Shown here: positions 44,029-53,493 of the stretch, piece after piece
Layout of the letters: the number at the start of each line of letters is the position of its first letter
Position numbering within the stretch: the stretch's first letter is position 1
Assembly: GCA_025963715.1 (NCBI GenBank)
Contig: JAOQAG010000027.1
Span: 171,774 to 235,773, forward strand
DNA from: Bacteroidota bacterium
GTDB lineage: Bacteria > Bacteroidota > Bacteroidia > 2-12-FULL-35-15
Reading direction: 5' to 3'
Length of the DNA: 64,000 bases
Position numbers and translations under genes: made by a program
The notes under the pieces: generated by a model
Seen by the model: the letters and a program-made list of their open reading frames with translations, nothing else
Databases searched by the model: none
Told to the model about the DNA's origin: nothing

Positions 44029-45819
44029 ATGTTCAAAAAAGTGATTTCGTTTTTTTTTAAAAGTAAAAACATCCTTTGCATTATTGCCTTTTTTTGGCTG
44101 GTGGTGATTGGAACGTACAAGCCCTGGAAGCAAAACCTGGTGGTGAACGATGTTGTTTCTTATTACGGTTATTTGCCTGCAAAATTTATTTTCAATGACA
44201 TTAAGCTGGAAAATAAAGAACACCGGGTGGCGGGGAATGATTTCCCTTTTTGGCCGGAAATAGCACCGAATGGCGGAAAAGTAATAAAAACAACGATGGG
44301 GTTGTCGTTTTTATATGCGCCTTTCTTTTTTATCGGGCATGTTTTAGCTCCTGCTTTTCATCAGCCGCAGGACGGGTTATCACCACCCTACCAGATTTCA
44401 CTCGTTTTTGGCTGCTTGTTTTATGTGCTGCTGGGCTTTTACTTTCTGCGGAAATTATTACGGAGCTATTTTTCGGAAAAAGTAAGCAGCCTTACAATGA
44501 TCTCCGTTTTTTTCGGTACTAACCTGTTGTGGTATTCTTCGATCAATGGCTTGATGTCGCATGGTTATCTTTTTTCGATGCTCACGGTTTTTATTTACCT
44601 GGTTGTAAAATGGCACCGGAAACCGAAGGTCAAAACTGCTGTTTTTATTGGCTTAGCAGGTGGTTTGATCACATTGATCCGCCCGACGATGCTCATTGCG
44701 TTCTTTATTTTTGTTTTGTTTGATGTGTACAATAAACAATCGCTTACTGAAAAGATAAAGCTGTTTCAAAAACATTTTTTGCATTTGATCGTGATCGGTA
44801 TTTGTACGGTGCTGATGATCTTTCCGCAGCTGCTATACTGGAAATACATTACCGGTAACTGGCTGTTTTTTTCGTACCAGGGAGAGCGCTTTTATTTTAA
44901 TCAACCGCATCTTGTGCAGGGATTGTTTGGTTTTAGAAAAGGCTGGCTGCTATATACGCCGGTGATGGCATTTGCTGTAATTGGAATTTTTTATGTGAGG
45001 AAACACCTCCGTTCTTTTTTTCTGCCGGTGATCATTATTTTTCCGCTGATGGTTTATGTTCTTTTGTCGTGGTGGGCCTGGTGGTATGGTGGTGGTTTCG
45101 GATTAAGGGCTTTTGTTGATTTTTACGGTTTGTTTGCATTGCCAATGGCTTGTTTTTATAAGCAGATTTTGGAAAGCGCCAATTCAAAGATCAGGAAGGG
45201 ATTGTATGCAATTGTTGCCTTGTTCATCTATTTAAATTTGTTTCAAACATGGCAGTATAACAAAGGAATTATTCATTATGATGCCATGACAAAAGAAGCA
45301 TATTTTTCTGTTTTCCTGAGCAAAAATTCGGAACATTTGTTCGAATATTTATCGGATCCCAACTATAAAAAAGCAAAAGCCGGATTGCCGGAAATTTATA
45401 CCCAGGAAGAGATCCGGGAGATCAGGCCGGAAGACAGGATAAATTTAAAAGGAAGTAATTTTAAAATAACCGGTTACGATAACTCAACGGAAGTGATGGC
45501 TAACTTTTACGAGATGGTGCAGCCGGAAACATTTTCTATTGCCTTTTCAGGAAATGGAAATAAAATAACGATAAAAGCAGGGAACGGAAAATTTGTATGT
45601 GCCGATCATTCGATTGGAGAAAAGCTGATTGCAAACCGCGATCAGGCAGGCGCCTGGGAAACATTTGAGCTCATCTATCTTGGTGATAATAAAGTAGCGC
45701 TGAAAGCGTATAACAATAAATACGTGAGCATACATCCGGAGGAGCCATTCGGTTTATTTGCGGATGGCGATACCATTTCTTACCCGCAAACGTTCCGGAT
45801 CTTTATCAATGAATTTTAG
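44029..45819 (+). CDS. GT-C glycosyltransferase with C-terminal fascin-like trefoil, second copy
   Basis: I prefer ATG 44029 to an in-frame TTG at 43996. The 596-residue protein parallels the 33.9-kb gene: VNDVVSYYGYLPAKFIFND, APNGGKVIKTTMG, SWWAWWYGGGFGLRAFVDFY. It has a trefoil from about residue 470 with NGKFVCADHSIGEKLIANRD and AGAWETFEL. It is flanked by minus-strand genes and converges with the GT2 gene, overlapping by 4 bp. It is the only plus-strand gene between the two VCBS-GH16 operons, so it may be a duplicate moved with them. Confidence 0.82.
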   Translation: MFKKVISFFFKSKNILCIIAFFWLVVIGTYKPWKQNLVVNDVVSYYGYLPAKFIFNDIKLENKEHRVAGNDFPFWPEIAPNGGKVIKTTMGLSFLYAPFFFIGHVLAPAFHQPQDGLSPPYQISLVFGCLFYVLLGFYFLRKLLRSYFSEKVSSLTMISVFFGTNLLWYSSINGLMSHGYLFSMLTVFIYLVVKWHRKPKVKTAVFIGLAGGLITLIRPTMLIAFFIFVLFDVYNKQSLTEKIKLFQKHFLHLIVIGICTVLMIFPQLLYWKYITGNWLFFSYQGERFYFNQPHLVQGLFGFRKGWLLYTPVMAFAVIGIFYVRKHLRSFFLPVIIIFPLMVYVLLSWWAWWYGGGFGLRAFVDFYGLFALPMACFYKQILESANSKIRKGLYAIVALFIYLNLFQTWQYNKGIIHYDAMTKEAYFSVFLSKNSEHLFEYLSDPNYKKAKAGLPEIYTQEEIREIRPEDRINLKGSNFKITGYDNSTEVMANFYEMVQPETFSIAFSGNGNKITIKAGNGKFVCADHSIGEKLIANRDQAGAWETFELIYLGDNKVALKAYNNKYVSIHPEEPFGLFADGDTISYPQTFRIFINEF

Positions 45820-46565
45820 TTGCGAAGACGAAAGATCTTTGATTTCGCCAACCCCATCTTATTAAAAAAGTAATTGAAAGAAACGCCCAGAACCCCCATT
45901 CCATAAACAGCGCTGCGTTTGAAGTTAATGGAAGAGGCCTCATCAAAATACTTGGTAGGGCAGGTTATTTCCGCGATCTCATAACCGGCATAAAAAACCT
46001 GCGCTGCCATTTGATTATCAAAAACAAAATCGTTGGAGTTAGCGTGGTAATCAATTTTTTCGAGCACTTCGCGTGAAAAAGCACGGTAACCGGTATGGTA
46101 TTCCGAAAGTTTTTGACCCATCAGGATGTTTTGTGAAAGCGTCAGCACCCGGTTAAAAAAATATTTGTATTTGGGCATTCCACCTTTGAGTGCGCCTTTT
46201 CCAAGGATGCGGGATCCGAACACGGCAGGGTATAAATCCTGTGCGATGAGGTTGGCCATGGACGGAATTAATTTTGGCGTGTATTGATAATCGGGGTGAA
46301 GCATGATCACAATCTCAGCGCCAAGCGATAAGGCTTTATCGTAACAGCTTTTTTGATTGCCACCGTAGCCTTTATTTTTTTCATGTTTGATAATGTGTTT
46401 GATTCCAATGCGGGTAGCCACTTCAACAGTATTGTCTTTGCTGGCATCATCCACAAGGATCACTTCATCAACAATATCAAATGGAATTTCGCTGTAGGTT
46501 TTTTCTATGGTTAATCCGGCGTTGTAGGCAGGCAGAACGATCACTAATTTTTTACCGAGAATCAT
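45816..46565 (-). CDS. GT2 glycosyltransferase, second polyprenyl-phosphate sugar synthase-like copy
   Basis: This 249-residue GT-A enzyme has LVIVLPAYNAGLTI, LVDDASKDNT, a GYGGNQKSCYDKAL segment and LHPDYQYTP where the DxD-type metal site usually lies. No membrane helices are evident. It follows the second GH16-like gene by 64 bp on the same strand and may supply a second lipid-linked sugar. Its sequence is clearly different from the GT2 at 30.1 kb, so the two may use different nucleotide sugars. Confidence 0.88.
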   Translation of the reverse strand: MILGKKLVIVLPAYNAGLTIEKTYSEIPFDIVDEVILVDDASKDNTVEVATRIGIKHIIKHEKNKGYGGNQKSCYDKALSLGAEIVIMLHPDYQYTPKLIPSMANLIAQDLYPAVFGSRILGKGALKGGMPKYKYFFNRVLTLSQNILMGQKLSEYHTGYRAFSREVLEKIDYHANSNDFVFDNQMAAQVFYAGYEIAEITCPTKYFDEASSINFKRSAVYGMGVLGVSFNYFFNKMGLAKSKIFRLRN

Positions 46566-46629
46566 AATTTACTCTTTTTGTAAAGGTAAATATTATTTTA
46601 AAAAGGAGGATTGAGGCCGCTGTTTAAAT

Positions 46630-48582
46630 TTATTCGATCGTCAGATCAAAGATCTGTCCGGTAATATCGTTGAGCGGAAACGGAATTTTATCCTGTGCAT
46701 ACGGTGCACCCGGCCACCAGCTGGTGTTGTGGTATTCCTGCGTGATCACCAGCAGCATCTGGTTATTTGGAATGGACGTTACCGCATCGTTCATATAACC
46801 CACCACGCGCATGTTGTTTAATTCTTTGCCAATCCGCCAGGTAATCTGGGTTGGCTGCCAGTCGATCTCAAAATAAAAATAATCCGACCGGAACAATTCA
46901 TCGTCGCTTTCTTCTTTCTTTTCGGTAAGTGCGCGGTAATTGCTATCCCAGCGATGCGTATAAAACGATTGTCCGTTGTGCTGAATTTCATTGCAATCCA
47001 CGCTGAAATTTTTTGGCTCATGGCAGGCCATGTCCCAATTGGTGCAGGCTACCGTGATCTTATCATTGTTATTACCGGCTACATCTTCGGGCAGCGACAC
47101 ATTCCATGCACATACATTTTTACTGTTCATTTGTGCATTTTTATACACCGGTGGAAAAACATTTTCCGGGCAATACGGCGGGGTTTTCAGGATCTCAAAA
47201 TCAATTTCGGAATACCCCACCACCGGTACGCGCTTATCACCGGCACCGCCCCAATACGTTGCCATGTAGCCATCCTTACTGCAATTGCGCCTGCTGTTCC
47301 ATTCCGCCTGTTGCTGCGTCAGCAGCCATATCGCATTGGTAATACCATTCCACACACCGTTCTTATTCAGGAGCTCTGTCATCTTTACTTTTACGCGGTA
47401 TTTGCCGTATGTAAATCCGTGACGGGTGGTAATCCCCACACTTTCTTTTTTCCATTCACCGAATTTTGTTCCGGGATTTTTAATAATGATCTTTTTTTCT
47501 TTCGGATTCGAAACTACCGTTTTACAAGGCGTTTTGGAGGTTTGAACCACGATCGGGATCAGCTCGTTTTTTTTATAAAAACTCTTGTTCCAGTTGTAAT
47601 CCATTTGCGAATAATTATCTTTCAGCACATCGGCAATCACCGGAATATTGTCCATTTTGGTGGACGAATCCACATAATTCATAAACTGCTGTACCGGCGC
47701 AATGTTGTATAAATTTGTATCCTTGCCGCAGGTGGCGCAATAGCTGGTGCGATCGGCGCTGCGCCCTTCATCTATGTAAATGCCCTTACCGAGATCTGGT
47801 TTTGCCACCACTTTCAGCTGCATGGGCGCTTTTGCCGCGATGCTGTTGCTTAGGTTTTTACCATCGCCGTATAAATAATAATAGTAAGGATTTACAAAGT
47901 GATCTTCGCTTTTTTTGCTGATGTATTTAATGTGTTCCGGAATAGCGGAAAGGTCTTTTCCGGTGCACACCACCAGTAAAAAACTGTAATTACCCACGCG
48001 CGGGTTCCTCTCCCAACGGTTGTTCTCACCGTTCTGAATATAGCGCTCTTCGTTGCGCGGATTACCAACAATGCTGATCGTGCCTTCTATTTTGTGATAG
48101 GCATTATCGGCGGGCACAGCTGGAATTTCCTTAAATCCCGTTCCTGTATTTTCCCAGCTGCCGTAAAAATTTTCTTCTGCAAATTCATGTTCCTTTTTTG
48201 TAAGCGAATCAAATTCCGGAAATTTATAACTCTCGTTCTGATAATAAATTTTGTAAAATAATTTTTCAGTCGCAGAGGTGTTGTTCTTTAATTCGAAGCG
48301 GAATGTAAATTCTCCACCGGCTGTTTGCCTTACGGTTGGGACCCTGAAGCCATCCATCGCATGATCGTAATCCAGGTAAATGATTTTATGTGCGGTACTA
48401 TCGGGCTGGTAATTGGCAATAGGTACAATATTTTGAATGCTGAACGCAGCACAAGCCAGTTCTTTTTTTTCTTTTTCCTCTACCGGCTTATTGCCCGAAC
48501 AGGCTTGCAGCAATAAAAGCAAGCCGGTGCAACACAGGCACAGATAAAAAAAGTAAGTGGATAAAAAGCGTTTCATGCTCAT
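46630..48582 (-). CDS. GH16-like lipoprotein, copy 2
   Basis: This 650-residue lipoprotein (LLLLQAC, acylated Cys 28) is a full-length paralogue of the 655-residue protein. It has the same N-terminal region with NESYKFPEFDSLTKKEHEFA and the same GH16-type motif GYSEIDFEIL. It also shares YGKYRVKVKMTELLNKNGVW and the terminal FPLNDITGQIFDLTIE. Its start overlaps the preceding VCBS gene stop by 4 bp (ATGA), as in copy 1. Activity on a beta-linked glycan at the cell surface is inferred. Confidence 0.8.
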   Translation of the reverse strand: MSMKRFLSTYFFYLCLCCTGLLLLLQACSGNKPVEEKEKKELACAAFSIQNIVPIANYQPDSTAHKIIYLDYDHAMDGFRVPTVRQTAGGEFTFRFELKNNTSATEKLFYKIYYQNESYKFPEFDSLTKKEHEFAEENFYGSWENTGTGFKEIPAVPADNAYHKIEGTISIVGNPRNEERYIQNGENNRWERNPRVGNYSFLLVVCTGKDLSAIPEHIKYISKKSEDHFVNPYYYYLYGDGKNLSNSIAAKAPMQLKVVAKPDLGKGIYIDEGRSADRTSYCATCGKDTNLYNIAPVQQFMNYVDSSTKMDNIPVIADVLKDNYSQMDYNWNKSFYKKNELIPIVVQTSKTPCKTVVSNPKEKKIIIKNPGTKFGEWKKESVGITTRHGFTYGKYRVKVKMTELLNKNGVWNGITNAIWLLTQQQAEWNSRRNCSKDGYMATYWGGAGDKRVPVVGYSEIDFEILKTPPYCPENVFPPVYKNAQMNSKNVCAWNVSLPEDVAGNNNDKITVACTNWDMACHEPKNFSVDCNEIQHNGQSFYTHRWDSNYRALTEKKEESDDELFRSDYFYFEIDWQPTQITWRIGKELNNMRVVGYMNDAVTSIPNNQMLLVITQEYHNTSWWPGAPYAQDKIPFPLNDITGQIFDLTIE

Positions 48583-50861
48583 TGTTCAAATTGATACAGC
48601 TGTGTGCTGTTGGGTAAATAATCAAGGTTCTCGTATTGTTTGCAGGCATCGCCGTTAAAATTTTTATCAGCGCAATTCCGCATGATCACAATAAAAGCAG
48701 TCTTCTCTTTCGATATAAAATGTCCCGGGATCATTTTTACAAATTCATAATATTTTGGATTGTGATCGGCCGGATAACCTTTAAAATCAACATTTCCCAT
48801 AATATTAAATCCTGCGGCATCTGTTTTTATTAATTTCAGATCGAAGCGCCAGTCGGTATTCAAATTGACAAATTCCTGCGCCGCGTTACTCTCAAAATCA
48901 CCGGCAAAGGTATTGTTCGCGTGTTTAAAAAATATTTCATCCGTATCACCGGGCGTAATATTTTTTACATCAAATTGTTTGCGTGCGGAGTTAAATTCCA
49001 GCAGTGTGTAAGTTTGTTTTTCCTTTTCGGTAACAGAAATAAAAACGACATCTTTGTTCTTATCCGCATAAAAATGCCCGCTGGTGTGCTTGCTTGTTTG
49101 TGCATTAAAATAAGCCGGATCCATTTTATTTGCCGCTACATTTTTCCAGCCAGCCGCATCGTGTTGAAACATGCCCCAATTGCCGATTTTAGAGTTAACG
49201 ATCAGCAATTCTGTTTTATGATCGCCGTTAAAATCGCCGCTCATAAATATATCATCAGCCGTTATGTTCCAGTTTTCAAACGTTTGTTCTTGCTGCACCG
49301 TGTAAGCAATATTCAGGATCACGGAGCAATTGCTCAGTGGCGAAAAAGAAACCAATTGTACTATTTTCCTTTTTTTATTGATGAGCAACAGATCGTCCGT
49401 GTGGTTATTATCAAAATCGCCGGTTATTTTTTCGGAAGCAACAAACGCTTTTTCATTGCTTTTCCACAGCTGTAAAAATTGTTTTTTATCAGGGCAATAG
49501 CCGTACATAGCTATTTCTGCTGCTTTGATCTGGATTACCTGGTCGGTGTTTTCCGCATTGCCGCAAAAGTGTCCGCTTGCATATTCATCGCCCGGGGTAA
49601 AATCTCCCAGTTGGGTATTCCCCGCATTAATAATGAACGGGCTGTTTGCATTGCCGATCTCCTGCTTATTCAAATACATTGTTTTAAACGGCGGCTTGTT
49701 CCGCTGAGGTGTAAAATCGCTTGCATTTATCATGGAAGGATCACCCGGCGCTTGTTTTACATCATCGTACACAATTTCAAAATCATCCAGTAAAAGTTTT
49801 GTTTTTCCTTTATTCAGCACAAGCACCTGGATCAGATCCTCCGGGGTTGTTCCATCCTGCGGCAGGGGAAATGTTGCATTTATTTTTGTCCATTTATTTT
49901 TTGGCAGCAGCGTTGCCGCGATTTTCTTTGTTTGTATAAAATATTTTTCATCTGCTGCATTAAACAAAGCCACGTCCAGCTCTACCGATGCATTTTCCTC
50001 CAGCGGATACACCCAAATGCGGGTATTCACTTTTTTAACCGGCAGAAGACAAACATCGCCCAATTGTTTGTTAACCACCGGGCCGTATTCACCCGCATCG
50101 CTCAGGTCAAACACCATTTTGCCGGAATGTGCCGCAGCTTCCCGGATATCGTTTTTTTGCACCATCAGGGCACTGTCCACCGTTTCAAAATCATATAAAA
50201 AGTTGGAAGTAAAATCTGAACTTTCGTTTTTCTGTTTTTTATCTTCAGCAAAAAAAGAAACACGGATATCATCCACGTAAAGCTCCCGGAGCTGGTTTTG
50301 TTCCTTGTTCCAGGCGTACAGCCGGATCATGTTTTCCGGATCCAGCAATTTCGGATCAATGCTGTACGAATATTGTAAATCGTTCCACTCGTATTTAGTA
50401 GCGCAAATTATTTGTCGCGATTGCTGGTAAATATTTTTCCCATCCTTGTCTTCTACGGAAAGTACATAAAGCGCGCTTACAATATCGTTCCTCATCCAGC
50501 ATTTGAATTGAAGCTGAATGCTGTTCAGGCTTTGATAAGAAGGAATGTCGCTTATTTTTTTTGTAAACGTAAAACCGTACTGTGTGGCCATGGAAAGCTT
50601 CGAGCTTTTAATGCCGGAGAATGATTTTTCGGAAGTAATAGATTTGTCGCTTACATTTTCCAGGTCGGTAAATCCGGAAAACAACAACGTGCCCGTTTGA
50701 AAAGCTTTTCGTTTAAAAAGAGAAGGTAAGGCAGGGTTGGCTTTGGCTATTACAGGCTGGTGCCGATGCCTTTTGGCCCTGAAAATAAAAAATCCTGAAA
50801 AACAAAAAACAAAAACGGCAGCAGTAAGAACACGCTTTTTAAGATCACTGCTAGTCGGCAT
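48579..50861 (-). CDS. membrane-anchored VCBS/FG-GAP protein with jelly-roll-like modules, copy 2
   Basis: This 760-residue protein has one N-terminal membrane helix (about 10-28) and two jelly-roll-like modules with SEKSFSGIKSSKLS, RLYAWNKEQNQLRELYVDD and a second copy from FLYDFETVD. A VCBS region follows, with ITGDFDNNHTDDLLLIN and MSGDFNGDHKTELLIVN. It parallels the 793-residue protein throughout, ending like it in ADHNPKYYEFVK and PNSTQLY. It begins 9 bp after the 188-residue lipoprotein gene stop and overlaps the GH16-like gene. Confidence 0.8.
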   Translation of the reverse strand: MPTSSDLKKRVLTAAVFVFCFSGFFIFRAKRHRHQPVIAKANPALPSLFKRKAFQTGTLLFSGFTDLENVSDKSITSEKSFSGIKSSKLSMATQYGFTFTKKISDIPSYQSLNSIQLQFKCWMRNDIVSALYVLSVEDKDGKNIYQQSRQIICATKYEWNDLQYSYSIDPKLLDPENMIRLYAWNKEQNQLRELYVDDIRVSFFAEDKKQKNESSDFTSNFLYDFETVDSALMVQKNDIREAAAHSGKMVFDLSDAGEYGPVVNKQLGDVCLLPVKKVNTRIWVYPLEENASVELDVALFNAADEKYFIQTKKIAATLLPKNKWTKINATFPLPQDGTTPEDLIQVLVLNKGKTKLLLDDFEIVYDDVKQAPGDPSMINASDFTPQRNKPPFKTMYLNKQEIGNANSPFIINAGNTQLGDFTPGDEYASGHFCGNAENTDQVIQIKAAEIAMYGYCPDKKQFLQLWKSNEKAFVASEKITGDFDNNHTDDLLLINKKRKIVQLVSFSPLSNCSVILNIAYTVQQEQTFENWNITADDIFMSGDFNGDHKTELLIVNSKIGNWGMFQHDAAGWKNVAANKMDPAYFNAQTSKHTSGHFYADKNKDVVFISVTEKEKQTYTLLEFNSARKQFDVKNITPGDTDEIFFKHANNTFAGDFESNAAQEFVNLNTDWRFDLKLIKTDAAGFNIMGNVDFKGYPADHNPKYYEFVKMIPGHFISKEKTAFIVIMRNCADKNFNGDACKQYENLDYLPNSTQLYQFEQ

Positions 50862-50870
50862 TTTGGAATG

Positions 50871-51437
50871 TTATTTTTTTGTTTTAATAAAATCTAACAA
50901 CAGGTCATCAAAATAAAAGGTGTTTTTCCCTTTGTTCCAAATGTACAGCTTAATGGTATAATCGCGCACAATAAAAAGTTTATTGATCTTGAAATTAATA
51001 TGTACATCGTCCCAGTCATTGAGTTTTGAAGTTACAATGGGCTTGCCTTCCCACATAATATTTTTATTTGGAATGCTGTTGTAATTATCGATCGATAAAA
51101 CAAAAACGGCATCCGGATCTTTTTTATTCATCCAGCATTTAAAAGAAACATTTACTTCTTCCACACTTTTGAAAGAGGAAATTTCTCCTAAAAACTTTTC
51201 CATTCCAAAGCCATATTCTATTTTGGGGCTCAATGCGCCGGAACGTTTTCCTGAAAATGCTTTTGTGGAATCTATCTGCGCATCGGGCACGCTTTCGAAA
51301 TCGTGAAACTCGGAATATAAAACAGAAACAGAATCCTTTTTTGCTGCTGAAGATCCGTTTGCGGCAATATTTTGGCCACAACCCCACAAAAGAAATTCTA
51401 TCCTGACTGCAACAATAAAAACTAAAAAACGGGGCAT
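50871..51437 (-). CDS. single-module jelly-roll-like lipoprotein
   Basis: This 188-residue protein has a signal with a loose lipobox (LLWGC, Cys 20) and one copy of the module found in the VCBS proteins and two GT-C enzymes: FHDFESVPDAQ, KAFSGKRSGALS and KLYIWNKGKNTFYFDDLLLDF. It lies 3 bp after the ABC transporter gene and 9 bp before the VCBS gene, tying the transporter to the glycan locus. A ligand-binding role at the membrane is inferred. Confidence 0.8.
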   Translation of the reverse strand: MPRFLVFIVAVRIEFLLWGCGQNIAANGSSAAKKDSVSVLYSEFHDFESVPDAQIDSTKAFSGKRSGALSPKIEYGFGMEKFLGEISSFKSVEEVNVSFKCWMNKKDPDAVFVLSIDNYNSIPNKNIMWEGKPIVTSKLNDWDDVHINFKINKLFIVRDYTIKLYIWNKGKNTFYFDDLLLDFIKTKK

Positions 51438-51440
51438 GGA

Positions 51441-53249
51441 TCAGTTGATCTGTATGATTTGTTTCTTGCGTTCGATGGATGCTTTGATATCTTCCAGCTG
51501 TCCTTTCGGAATAGCGCCGATCAGGTTTTTGGTGTATTCGGTTTGCGGATTGTTGTAGATCTCATCTGCATCGCCCATCTCTTCTACCTTGCCTTTGTTC
51601 ATTACCACCATGCGGTCGCTCATAAATTTTACAACCGACAGATCATGAGAAATAAAAATATAGGTAAAATCAAATTCGCGTTTTAATTCGTTCAGCAAAT
51701 TCAATACCTGCGCCTGTACGGAAACGTCGAGTGCCGAAACCGATTCATCACAAATAATGAATTTCGGCTTTAATGCCAGTGCACGTGCAATACAGATCCG
51801 CTGGCGCTGCCCGCCCGAAAACTCGTGCGGATACCGGTAAAAATGTCCTTCGTTCATGTTTACGCGTTGCAGCAATTCGATCACACGTGCTTTGCGCGCT
51901 TTGTCGTCTTTTAAAATGCCGTGTACCTGCATAGGCTCCATAATGGCCTGCCCGATAGTGATACGCGGGTTCAGCGAAGAATACGGATCCTGGAAAATGA
52001 TCTGGATATCTTTCCGCAAATTACGCATTTCGCTGTTGCGAAGATGCGTGATATTGGTTCCGTTAAAAATAATTTCGCCGGAAGTGGGTTCCACCAAACG
52101 CAAAACCGTGCGTCCGAGCGTGGTTTTACCGCAGCCGGATTCTCCCACCAATCCAAGCGTTTCACCGGGATATACATCAAAGCTCACATCATCTACGGCG
52201 CGCACATAATCTTTTGCTTTGCCAAATAAGCCTTTGTTAATGGGGAAATATGTTTTTAAATTCCGGATCTCGAGGATCGGTTTTTTAGAATATAAAATTT
52301 TGTGTGCCGCTTCCCGTTCGGATTGGGTTACTTCCAAACGGCCGGTTACTTCGGCAACGGAATGTTTACTTTCCACCATTTCGCCGGTTTCGCTGGTACT
52401 CATAAAATCACTTACGGTAGGGAGCCATTGCAGGCGTTTATTCAATGGCGGGCGGCAGGCCAGTAATCCTTTTGTATACGGGTGCTGCGGATTTGAGAAG
52501 ATCTCATAAACAGTGCCCTGCTCTACAATTTTTCCTTTGTACATCACCACCACTTTATCGGCCAGCTCGGCAATTACGCCCAGGTCGTGAGTGATGAAGA
52601 GGATCCCCATATCATGCTCCCGCTGCAGTTTCAGCATCAGGTCAAGAATAGTGGCTTGTACGGTTACATCCAGCGCTGTAGTTGGCTCATCTGCAATCAG
52701 GATGTTGGGATTGCAGCTCATGGCCATCGCAATCATTACGCGCTGTTTTTGTCCACCCGAGATCTGGTGCGGATAGCTGTCAAATATGGCTTCCGGACGC
52801 GGCAGCTGTACAATTTTAAATAAGCTGATGGTACGCTCCTTTGCTTCTTTTTTGCTGCATTTCTGGTGCAGTAAAATGGCTTCCATTACCTGGTCGCCGC
52901 AAGTGTACACGGGATTTAAAGAGGTCATTGGCTCCTGGAAGATCATCGCGATCTCGTTGCCACGGAGCGAGCGCATTTCTTTTTCGCTCAGTTTTACAAT
53001 ATCAACAGGGCCTTTGGTTTTGGAGTGATAAATGATCTCGCCCCCGGTAATTTTTCCGGGAGGGTTGGGGATCAGGCGCATTACGGAAAGGGAGGTCACC
53101 GATTTTCCGGAACCCGATTCGCCAACAATACCAACAGTTTCGCCACGCGAAAGCGTAAAAGAAATGTTGTTTACCGCTTTTACCGTTTCCTCTTCGGTAC
53201 GGAATTCGGTTACTAAATTTTTAATTTCCAGGAGTATTTCTTTTGCCAT
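51441..53249 (-). CDS. ABC transporter ATP-binding protein with two nucleotide-binding domains (Dpp/Opp type)
   Basis: This 602-residue protein fuses two oligopeptide-type ATPases. The first has Walker A GESGSGKS and signature SGGQKQR. The second has [11 protein letters not shown] and SGGQRQR. Both have the Opp-type C-terminal extensions of the DppD/DppF (GsiA-like) fusion group. No permease or binding protein is next to it, so it must work with genes elsewhere. The 3-bp gap to the jelly-roll lipoprotein suggests they share a transcript. Transport of peptides, or of a glycan fragment in this context, is inferred. Confidence 0.9.
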   Translation of the reverse strand: MAKEILLEIKNLVTEFRTEEETVKAVNNISFTLSRGETVGIVGESGSGKSVTSLSVMRLIPNPPGKITGGEIIYHSKTKGPVDIVKLSEKEMRSLRGNEIAMIFQEPMTSLNPVYTCGDQVMEAILLHQKCSKKEAKERTISLFKIVQLPRPEAIFDSYPHQISGGQKQRVMIAMAMSCNPNILIADEPTTALDVTVQATILDLMLKLQREHDMGILFITHDLGVIAELADKVVVMYKGKIVEQGTVYEIFSNPQHPYTKGLLACRPPLNKRLQWLPTVSDFMSTSETGEMVESKHSVAEVTGRLEVTQSEREAAHKILYSKKPILEIRNLKTYFPINKGLFGKAKDYVRAVDDVSFDVYPGETLGLVGESGCGKTTLGRTVLRLVEPTSGEIIFNGTNITHLRNSEMRNLRKDIQIIFQDPYSSLNPRITIGQAIMEPMQVHGILKDDKARKARVIELLQRVNMNEGHFYRYPHEFSGGQRQRICIARALALKPKFIICDESVSALDVSVQAQVLNLLNELKREFDFTYIFISHDLSVVKFMSDRMVVMNKGKVEEMGDADEIYNNPQTEYTKNLIGAIPKGQLEDIKASIERKKQIIQIN

Positions 53250-53320
53250 CTTTCCAAGCCGGATTTTTCAAGAGTGCTAAAAGTACATTTTGTTCTTGAA
53301 ATATGCAAAGGATTGGTCGA

Positions 53321-53490
53321 TCAGTTCACTGGTTCACTGGTTCACTGGTTCATTGGTGTGCTGTGTTTATTCTGGGTGGATATTGTGTGTGATCGGAACG
53401 CGGATGAGGCAGATGAATCGGATTTAACGGATCAAACACACAGCACGGGTTGGCACACTAATGAACCAATGAACTGATGAACCAGTGAAC
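53321..53490. repeat. dispersed TGGTTCACTGGTTCATTGG/AATGAACC inverted-repeat element
   Basis: The left part (53321-53366) is TCAGTTCACTGGTTCACTGG repeated and ends in GTGTGCTGTGTT. The right part (53434-53490) has CAAACACACAGCACG and then AATGAACCAATGAACTGATG. The two ends are imperfect reverse complements. The same words occur at 17.8-18.1 kb and 25.5 kb. It fills most of the gap between two minus-strand genes. Confidence 0.75.
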
Positions 53491-53493
53491 GAA

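Noticed and set aside
53274..53477. Small plus-strand gene of 67 codons
   Set aside because: It is made mostly of the dispersed TGGTTCACT repeat and has no protein-like features.
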